Assembly (NCBI RefSeq): GCF_003330765.1
Contig: NZ_CP024903.1
Location: forward strand, 558,001 to 622,000
Reading direction: 5' to 3'
DNA length: 64,000 nt
From: Burkholderia pyrrocinia
Lineage (GTDB): Bacteria; Pseudomonadota; Gammaproteobacteria; Burkholderiales; Burkholderiaceae
Each line of letters begins with the position of its first letter. Position 1 is the stretch's first letter. Positions 58,590-64,000 of the stretch are shown here, piece after piece. Below the pieces are notes generated by a model that saw only the letters and a list, made by a program, of their open reading frames with translations, ran no database searches and was not told the DNA's origin. Made by a program: the position numbers and the translations under genes.

Positions 58590-61352
58590 TTACGCTGTAA
58601 CGGATGCGGGTTCTGTCCGGCCGGCCGTAATGTCATCCCGATCGATGAAATCAATCGTCAGGTTACCCTCGGCCGAGCTCGACAATACGATCGTCGCGGG
58701 CGCGGTGCCGGCCGCCATGCGCGCGAGCAATTCGCGAGACATGGTGGGCAGGATACGCTGGTTGAGGAACGCATCGACGTTGCGCGCACCGGATTCGCGC
58801 GCGAGGCAAAGCTCGGCCATCGCGTCAATCAGCGAATCGTCGCACGCCAGCACGACGTCGTGCTGCCGACGCAGGCGGTCGGCGACCTTCGCCAGTTTGA
58901 GCCTCACGATCGATGCGAGCGCGTCGGCGTCGAGCGGCCGGTAGATGAGCGTCTGGAAGCGCGCGAGCAGGGCGGGCTGGAAGTGCGCGACAAGCTGCGG
59001 ATGAATGGCGTCGAGCAGTTCGGCTTGCGAGATTGCCGGAGTGTCGGCGGTGATCTCGTCGATCCGGGCACTGCCGAGATTGGCGGTCATCAGGATTACG
59101 CAATTCCGGAAATCGATTTCTCGCCCCTCGCCGTCGCGCATCGTGCCGCGGTCGAATACCTGATAGAACGTGTCGAGCACGTCGCGATGGGCCTTCTCGA
59201 CTTCATCGAGCAGCACGACACTGTACGGGCGCTGCCGAACGGCTTCGGTCAGGATGCCGCCGCGGCCGTAGCCGACGTAGCCGGGGGGCGAGCCCTTCAA
59301 TTGCGAGACCGTATGCGATTCCTGATATTCCGACATATTGATCGTCGTGAGCGCCGCCTCTCCGCCGAACAGCAGGTCGGCCAGGGCCAGCGCCGTTTCG
59401 GTCTTGCCGACGCCCGATGTTCCCGCGAGCAGGAATACGCCGAGAGGCGCATGTTCGTTCTTGAGGCCGGCTTTCGCGGTGCGCAGATTCTCCGCGAGTG
59501 CGGCCAGGGCGTCGTCTTGTGCAACGACGCGCGTTGCCAGTTGCTGTTCGAGGGTCAGCAGGCGCTGCAGTTCGTCTTCCATCAGGTTGCCGACCGGTAC
59601 CCCTGTCCATTCCGCGACCACGCGCGCGATTGCCGAGGCGTCGACATCCACGAAGACCAACGGCGTCTTGCCTTGCCGGTCGGCCAGCTCGCGTCTGGCC
59701 TCGTCGAGCGGGGCGCGGTCGGGCGTCGGCGTGCCTTCGTCGATTGCGGCGCGATGCCGGCGGACGAGCTGGACCAGTTCGAGTTCGCTGACATAGCGTG
59801 CCTGCAGGTTTGTCAGGACGCTGCGCGCGTCGGTCAACGTGTTTTCCAGCGCTGCGCGCCGGGTCGCGACATTGTCGATGCCGGCCTGCGCGTCCGCGTC
59901 GAGCATCGCCTGTTCCAGTTCGAGTGCGGAGACTGCGGCGCGCGCACGCTGCAGTTCCGCCGGTGGCGATTCCAACCCCATGCGAACGCGTGCAGCGGCC
60001 GTGTCGATCAGGTCGACCGCCTTGTCCGGCAGTTGCCGTGCGGGAATATAGCGGCGCGACAGCCTGACGGCGGCGGCGAGCGCTTCGTCACGGATGTGCA
60101 CGTTGTGGTACTGCGCATAGCGGCTCTTCAGGCCCCGCAGCATCAGGCAGGCCGCTTCGTCGTCGGGCTCGTCGACCTTGATGATCTGGAAGCGCCGCTC
60201 GAGCGCCGCGTCGCGCTCGAAGAATTCCTTGTACTCCGACCACGTGGTAGCAGCGATCGTGCGCAGTTCGCCGCGTGCAAGCGCGGGTTTGAGCAGGTTG
60301 GCGGCGTCGGCGCCACCGGCAGCGTTGCCTGCGCCGATCAGCGTGTGCGCTTCGTCGATGAAGAGCAGAATCGGCACGGGCGACGCCTGCACTTCGTCGA
60401 TGACGTTCTTCAGGCGCTGCTCGAATTCGCCCTTCACACCGGCGCCGGCCTGCAGCAGGCCGAGATCGAGCGTCAGGATGCGCACGTCACGAATGACGTT
60501 GGGCACGCTTCCTTCGGCGACGCGCAGCGCGAGGCCTTCGACGAGCGCGGTCTTGCCGACGCCCGGCTCGCCGACGAGGATCGGATTGTTCTTGCGCCGG
60601 CGCGCGAGCACGTCGACCATTTGCTGGATCTCGCGATCCCGGCCGAATACGGGATCGATGTCGCCGCGGCGGGCCTGGTCGGTCAGGTCGATCGCGAAAC
60701 GGGCGAGGGCGTCGCCTTCCGTTGTTCGCCGGGGCGCAGGCGTTGCTGTCACAGCGCGTGCTGCCGTCTCCTGCGTGTTGTCGCCGGCCGGGACTGTCGC
60801 ATGGTCGTCCGTTCCGGTATTGACGTCTCCGTCGAGCCGGCTCTCGCAAGAACGATGGGCAAGGCGCGGCAGGAGCCGCTGGATCTGCGTGCTGCCGACC
60901 GACAGCAGTGGCCACGCGTTCTGCGCACGCAGCACATGTGGCGTATCGACGATCGCCTGCAGCAGATTGCCGGACCGGATGGTGGTGTCATCCGTCTCGG
61001 ACGCTGCATGCAGCCACGCATTCTGTAGCGTGAGCGCCAGTTGCGGCGAGAGCGCGGGTTTGCCCCGCAGGTTGCGCGGCAGGTGCTCGATCGCGGCGAT
61101 CAGCGCATCCCGGACGGTGTCGATGTCGATCCCGTAGTGCCGCAGAATCGCCGGAATGTCGCCGTCCTCGGCCTCGAGCAGCTTCAGCAGCCAGTGCTCG
61201 ACCGTGATTTCGTCCGCGAGACGCGTCTGGCATAGGCTCACGGCCGCTTCGAGCGCGTTGACGCAGTGCGGATTCAGCAGGCGGAGCAGGTGAGTCGTGT
61301 CGCGCGGAGTCATGTCGATGCCCAGGTACGGAAAGGAGCGAGCGACAGTCAT
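58590..61352 (-). CDS. tssH: T6SS ClpV/TssH disaggregase ATPase
   Basis: ClpV, 920 residues, AAA+ ATPase that recycles the contracted TssBC sheath. N-terminal Clp-N domain (about 20-165), first Walker A GEPGVGKTALVEG (261-273), Walker B LLFIDEAHTLIGAG, coiled middle domain (about 475-560), second Walker A GTSGVGKTETAL, and C-terminal D2-small region. Start may instead be the ATG at 61313; neither has a strong ribosome site. It follows a terminator placed after hcp. Confidence 0.95.
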   Translation of the reverse strand: MTVARSFPYLGIDMTPRDTTHLLRLLNPHCVNALEAAVSLCQTRLADEITVEHWLLKLLEAEDGDIPAILRHYGIDIDTVRDALIAAIEHLPRNLRGKPALSPQLALTLQNAWLHAASETDDTTIRSGNLLQAIVDTPHVLRAQNAWPLLSVGSTQIQRLLPRLAHRSCESRLDGDVNTGTDDHATVPAGDNTQETAARAVTATPAPRRTTEGDALARFAIDLTDQARRGDIDPVFGRDREIQQMVDVLARRRKNNPILVGEPGVGKTALVEGLALRVAEGSVPNVIRDVRILTLDLGLLQAGAGVKGEFEQRLKNVIDEVQASPVPILLFIDEAHTLIGAGNAAGGADAANLLKPALARGELRTIAATTWSEYKEFFERDAALERRFQIIKVDEPDDEAACLMLRGLKSRYAQYHNVHIRDEALAAAVRLSRRYIPARQLPDKAVDLIDTAAARVRMGLESPPAELQRARAAVSALELEQAMLDADAQAGIDNVATRRAALENTLTDARSVLTNLQARYVSELELVQLVRRHRAAIDEGTPTPDRAPLDEARRELADRQGKTPLVFVDVDASAIARVVAEWTGVPVGNLMEDELQRLLTLEQQLATRVVAQDDALAALAENLRTAKAGLKNEHAPLGVFLLAGTSGVGKTETALALADLLFGGEAALTTINMSEYQESHTVSQLKGSPPGYVGYGRGGILTEAVRQRPYSVVLLDEVEKAHRDVLDTFYQVFDRGTMRDGEGREIDFRNCVILMTANLGSARIDEITADTPAISQAELLDAIHPQLVAHFQPALLARFQTLIYRPLDADALASIVRLKLAKVADRLRRQHDVVLACDDSLIDAMAELCLARESGARNVDAFLNQRILPTMSRELLARMAAGTAPATIVLSSSAEGNLTIDFIDRDDITAGRTEPASVTA

Positions 61353-61375
61353 CGGCGCCGCCCGCTCCCGGGTAG

Positions 61376-61405
61376 AAAAAAACCAGCCTGAACAGGTCAG
61401 GCCGG
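61376..61405 (-). terminator. Rho-independent terminator between hcp and clpV
   Basis: On the minus strand: CCGGCCTGA-CCTGT-TCAGGCTGG (9-bp stem, one G-T) followed by seven T. Lies between hcp and clpV inside the T6SS operon; likely to let hcp be made in excess over downstream genes. Confidence 0.8.
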
Positions 61406-61455
61406 CAAAGTGAACCGCGCGAAGGGTCCGGCGGTTCCGACCATACGGATCAGGA

Positions 61456-61941
61456 TCAGGAACGTTCGTTCCAGCTGTCCTTGTGGATAATGTTGCCGTC
61501 CTTGTACGACCACGTGATCGTCTCGTAGCGCAGCTCGATGTTTTCGAGGTGGTTGTGCTTCTCGTAGTCCGGGTTCTTGATGTCGTGCATCACCGGATTC
61601 ACGGCGACGATCTTTACGTTGTCGAGCTTCGTGTTGAAGTACTCCTTCTCCTTGCCGGCGTCGTCGATCTTGTACCACTTGATCTCGACCGACTTGAGCG
61701 TCTGGCCGCTCGTCACGGCCTTGTACAGGTACGGCGTCGACGCGTCCGTCTCTTTCGTCAGCGTGATCGGCTTGTGGACGCGCGTGCCGGTCAGCTTGCC
61801 GGTGTTGCCGTCGGTCGGGATGTGCACGCCGTGATCGAACGCGACGAGCTCGACGCTGCCTTCACGGTCCTGAACCGTCACCGAACCCTTGATGTCGGCG
61901 CCGCCATCGTCCTTGATCCACATATAGGCCGGAATTGCCAT
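61456..61941 (-). CDS. hcp: T6SS tube protein Hcp (TssD)
   Basis: Hcp-family hexameric tube protein, 161 residues. MAIPAYMWIKDDGGADIKGS and the C-terminal ENIELRYETITWSYKDGNI are family hallmarks. AAAAGGAGTGAAGCA is a strong ribosome site before the ATG at 61941. Secreted through the T6SS as the inner tube. Its leader contains competing hairpins and a terminator follows it. Confidence 0.97.
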   Translation of the reverse strand: MAIPAYMWIKDDGGADIKGSVTVQDREGSVELVAFDHGVHIPTDGNTGKLTGTRVHKPITLTKETDASTPYLYKAVTSGQTLKSVEIKWYKIDDAGKEKEYFNTKLDNVKIVAVNPVMHDIKNPDYEKHNHLENIELRYETITWSYKDGNIIHKDSWNERS

Positions 61942-61972
61942 TGCTTCACTCCTTTTACGTACTGCGAAATTT

Positions 61973-62024
61973 GCCCGGAGCCAGCCCCCGGGCTTCAAAA
62001 ACAAAGTAGAAAACTTCGGGGGCT
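61973..62024 (-). promoter_or_regulatory. hcp leader with two competing hairpins
   Basis: On the transcript, AGCCCCCG (62024-62017) can pair with CGGGGGCT (61990-61983), while GCCCGG (61993-61988) can pair with CCGGGC (61978-61973). The two stems share bases 61988-61990 and exclude each other, a layout seen in attenuators and regulatory leaders. Function is inferred. Confidence 0.4.
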
Positions 62025-62035
62025 ACGCTACTCGC

Positions 62036-63757
62036 TTACTTACCCGTGTCGGGAACCAGCGTGATTTCCACGCGACGGTTCCTCGCGCGCCCGTCCGGCG
62101 TATCGTTGCTCGCGATCGGCCGCGTCATGCCGTAGCCCTGGATCGCAAACTGCGTCGCCGGAATACCGGACGCGTCGACCAGCCAGTCGCGCACGGCTTC
62201 CGCGCGTGCCGTAGAGAGCTTCAGGTTGCTGTCCGGCTTGCCCACGTCGTCGGTGTGGCCGGCGATGAGGATCCGCTTGTCGGGATGGGACTTGATCATT
62301 TCGAGCGCGCCGACCATCGCTCGGTTCGAGCCGGGCTTCAACTGCGCGCGGCCGCTGTCGAACAGCGACATGCTGTCGAGTGTCACGACGGCGGGCGGTG
62401 GGGGCGGCGGCGCGTACGATGCGATTGTGTTGTTCAGCGCCGGCATCAGTTGCGTACCCCGATACATGCCGAACGACAAACGCAGCGGAACACCCGTGCG
62501 GGCGTACCGGTCGAGCAGATCACGATCGGCCACGAGCGCCCGCAGCGCATCGCGTTTCGCGGCGTCGTGCGCTGCCGGGATCGTCGAATAGCGGCCGAGA
62601 TCGGCACCCATTCGGCTCAGCAGCGCCTCGTTGTTTCTGGCGGCGCCCCAAAAGGCGACGGCGGCCGTGCAGGCGAGCAGGGCGAGCGCGTGCGCCACGG
62701 CTGCCATGCGAGGTGACATCCAGTATCGTCGGGGCATTGCCTCGATCAGCGGCTGCGGGAGCGGCCACGGCATCGGCGACGCGGCGACGGCCGCACGTCT
62801 CACGCGCGTCTGCATTTCGACGTCGCGTTCCCACGGACGATCCGGATCGCTTGCGGGCCCGCAGTCGATCCAGCCGGCGCCGAACAATGCCCACGGCGTA
62901 GCCGGCTGCTGCCGGTCCGCGAGCGCGGCAAGCACGACACGTTGCGTCCAGCCCATGATCGATGCAAGGGCCGCGGCACGCGTCGCGGCCATGCGATCGT
63001 CGGGCGCGCGCCGGACCGCATCCTCCGCCGCACGGATCACGGGTTCGAAGCGATTGACGTCCGTCAGGTGAGCGGCCGAGGAAACGCCGTACCACTCCGG
63101 CGTCGCGAGACCGATCGGGCCGGTGGCAAGCCGCTGGTAGACCGCCACATACCCGGGCAGTCGCGTGCCCAGCATTCGGGCGGCATCGGCGACGGCCTGC
63201 CGAACGACGCGCAGCTTTTGCGTCAGCACGTCCGCTCCCGTGTGCAGCGCCGGCGCGACTGACAGCACGACGCCATCCGGGGCCCGGCCGTCGCGCCATT
63301 GCCTGACCGCCACGGCCAGCCTCGGCAGATCCTGCGGGCGATCGACGCGCAGCCAGATGCCGCCGTCGCCAACGTGCGCGTGCCGGGTTTCGCTCATCCC
63401 GTCGAACAGCGCAGGCAGACCATCACCGATCACGAGCACGAGCGGTATGCGCGTGCGCAGGTTCACCGGAATGTCTGCCGTCGCGGCACCCAGCGTGGTA
63501 AGCACGTGCGCGCTCTGTTCACGCGCGCGGGAAAGCCGGCGTGTGCGCCACCCTATCAGCGCGAGCGCAACGATGCCGATGATGACCGTGACTGTCCAGA
63601 TGACGCCGGGACCAAGCGGTAGCACCAGCCAGACCACGGCGAGCGCAAGCGCGGCCGCGAATGCGACCATGACCCGGGACGGATAGCCGAGTCCTTCGTG
63701 GCCGCGATCGGGTATTCGCATCGATGCCGTGGAGAGAACAGGCAGGTCGGATTTCAC
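62036..63757 (-). CDS. T6SS-associated OmpA-domain protein
   Basis: 573 residues, GTG start at 63757 overlapping the tssL stop by GTGA, so translationally coupled. Two adjacent membrane helices near residues 30-75, another near residue 360 (AHALALLACTAAVAFWG), a proline run, and a C-terminal OmpA peptidoglycan-binding domain (FDSGRAQLKPGS, IAGHTDDVGKPDSNL, RARNRRVEI). It presumably anchors the secretion complex to peptidoglycan, as TagL or C-terminal domains of TssL do. Confidence 0.9.
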   Translation of the reverse strand: MKSDLPVLSTASMRIPDRGHEGLGYPSRVMVAFAAALALAVVWLVLPLGPGVIWTVTVIIGIVALALIGWRTRRLSRAREQSAHVLTTLGAATADIPVNLRTRIPLVLVIGDGLPALFDGMSETRHAHVGDGGIWLRVDRPQDLPRLAVAVRQWRDGRAPDGVVLSVAPALHTGADVLTQKLRVVRQAVADAARMLGTRLPGYVAVYQRLATGPIGLATPEWYGVSSAAHLTDVNRFEPVIRAAEDAVRRAPDDRMAATRAAALASIMGWTQRVVLAALADRQQPATPWALFGAGWIDCGPASDPDRPWERDVEMQTRVRRAAVAASPMPWPLPQPLIEAMPRRYWMSPRMAAVAHALALLACTAAVAFWGAARNNEALLSRMGADLGRYSTIPAAHDAAKRDALRALVADRDLLDRYARTGVPLRLSFGMYRGTQLMPALNNTIASYAPPPPPPAVVTLDSMSLFDSGRAQLKPGSNRAMVGALEMIKSHPDKRILIAGHTDDVGKPDSNLKLSTARAEAVRDWLVDASGIPATQFAIQGYGMTRPIASNDTPDGRARNRRVEITLVPDTGK

Positions 63758-64000
63758 GGTCGAACGACCTTCGCTGCCACGATATGCGCGAGCTGCATGT
63801 CGAGCGCTGTCGCCCAGACGCCCCATACGATCGCCGCGGCCACGCAGGCGAGCCCGGCGATCGCCCACGGGGAAAGTCGATAGAACCAGTCGGAAAACCG
63901 CCGTCCGGCACGATCCGCAATGAATGGCCGATCCGAGGTCGAGCGCAGCGCGTCCAATTTCGCGTTTAGCGACGCAATCAACTCGGCGCGCTCCGCTTCG
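63754..64000 (-). CDS. tssL: T6SS TssL (DotU/IcmH family), C-terminal part
   Basis: Only the last about 81 codons are in the window; the start is beyond the right edge. The C-terminus has a single membrane helix (WAIAGLACVAAAIVWGVWA) preceded by FSDWFYRLSP and a short periplasmic tail, as in DotU-type TssL. The assignment rests on this tail and on its position before the OmpA, hcp, clpV and tssE genes. Confidence 0.7.
   Translation of the reverse strand, partial: EAERAELIASLNAKLDALRSTSDRPFIADRAGRRFSDWFYRLSPWAIAGLACVAAAIVWGVWATALDMQLAHIVAAKVVRP

Noticed and set aside
61300..61350. TTTCCGTAC near the clpV start as a motif A copy
   Set aside because: Lies inside the clpV coding frame (SFPYLG codons) and lacks the right half of the dyad.
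1..64000. CRISPR arrays, prophage or integrase, insertion sequences, tRNA or rRNA genes
   Set aside because: No regular 25-40-base repeats with spacers, no transposase or integrase motif, no attachment duplications and no tRNA-like or rRNA-like segment seen by eye.

Overview
The window looks like a high-GC beta-proteobacterial chromosome, most likely Burkholderia. This is inferred from the GC-rich codon use, a Burkholderia-type trimeric porin, IclR/LysR/TetR-controlled acyl-CoA gene clusters, and a type VI secretion locus at the right edge. No rRNA, tRNA, CRISPR array, transposase or integrase gene was recognised.

Layout. (1) 1-5414, minus strand: metallo-hydrolase, aldehyde dehydrogenase, GMC alcohol oxidoreductase and MFS transporter, an operon that could turn an alcohol into an acid. 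(2) 5793-7596: an enoyl-CoA hydratase-family gene convergent with a LysR gene. (3) 7902-14018, minus strand: MaoC hydratase, SDR, thiolase, acyl-CoA synthetase and CoA-transferase, a beta-oxidation-like operon; divergent from it are an acyl-CoA dehydrogenase and pyruvate carboxylase (14261-19427). (4) 19819-27352: two tandem IclR regulators, a nitroreductase and NTF2-like protein, two paralogous alpha/beta hydrolases, a TetR regulator and a porin. (5) 28128-30598, minus strand: an SDR, an aldehyde dehydrogenase remnant and an MmgE/PrpD protein. (6) 30917-41146, plus strand: an eight-gene operon (crotonase, SMP-30 lactonase, two aldehyde dehydrogenases, Zn alcohol dehydrogenase, MmgE/PrpD, MFS transporter, second MmgE/PrpD) closed by a strong terminator. 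(7) 41331-47211, minus strand: CoA-ester lyase, CoA-transferase and hot-dog hydratase, then ETF and an acyl-CoA dehydrogenase divergent from a LysR gene. (8) 48423-55925, minus strand: seven genes (lyase, MaoC, acyl-CoA dehydrogenase, CoA-transferase, AMACR-type racemase, nitroreductase, CoA ligase). (9) 56125-57828: a second TetR and a Cys-nucleophile hydrolase. (10) 58148-64000, minus strand: tssL (partial), an OmpA-domain gene, hcp, clpV and tssE.

How it may work together (inference). Two modules, (7) and (8), each hold a CoA-transferase, an acyl-CoA dehydrogenase, a hot-dog hydratase and a CitE/HpcH-type lyase. This is the order of steps needed to activate, desaturate, hydrate and cleave a short, probably methyl-branched, dicarboxylate into an acyl-CoA and a 2-oxoacid. 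ETF would take the electrons and pyruvate carboxylase would return pyruvate to the TCA cycle. Three MmgE/PrpD proteins and the alcohol/aldehyde dehydrogenases would feed in upstream.

Two recurring operator-like motifs tie the scattered units together. Motif A (TTCCGTACTTTGGAA and variants) lies in the promoters of regions 1-4 and next to the IclR pair. Motif B (TAAC-N8-AGTTA and the related GTTAGG/CCTAAC and CTAAC/GTTAG dyads) lies in the promoters of regions 4-6 and 8 and of the second TetR gene. The window therefore looks like one large catabolic regulon, or two interlocked ones, whose substrate cannot be read from sequence alone.
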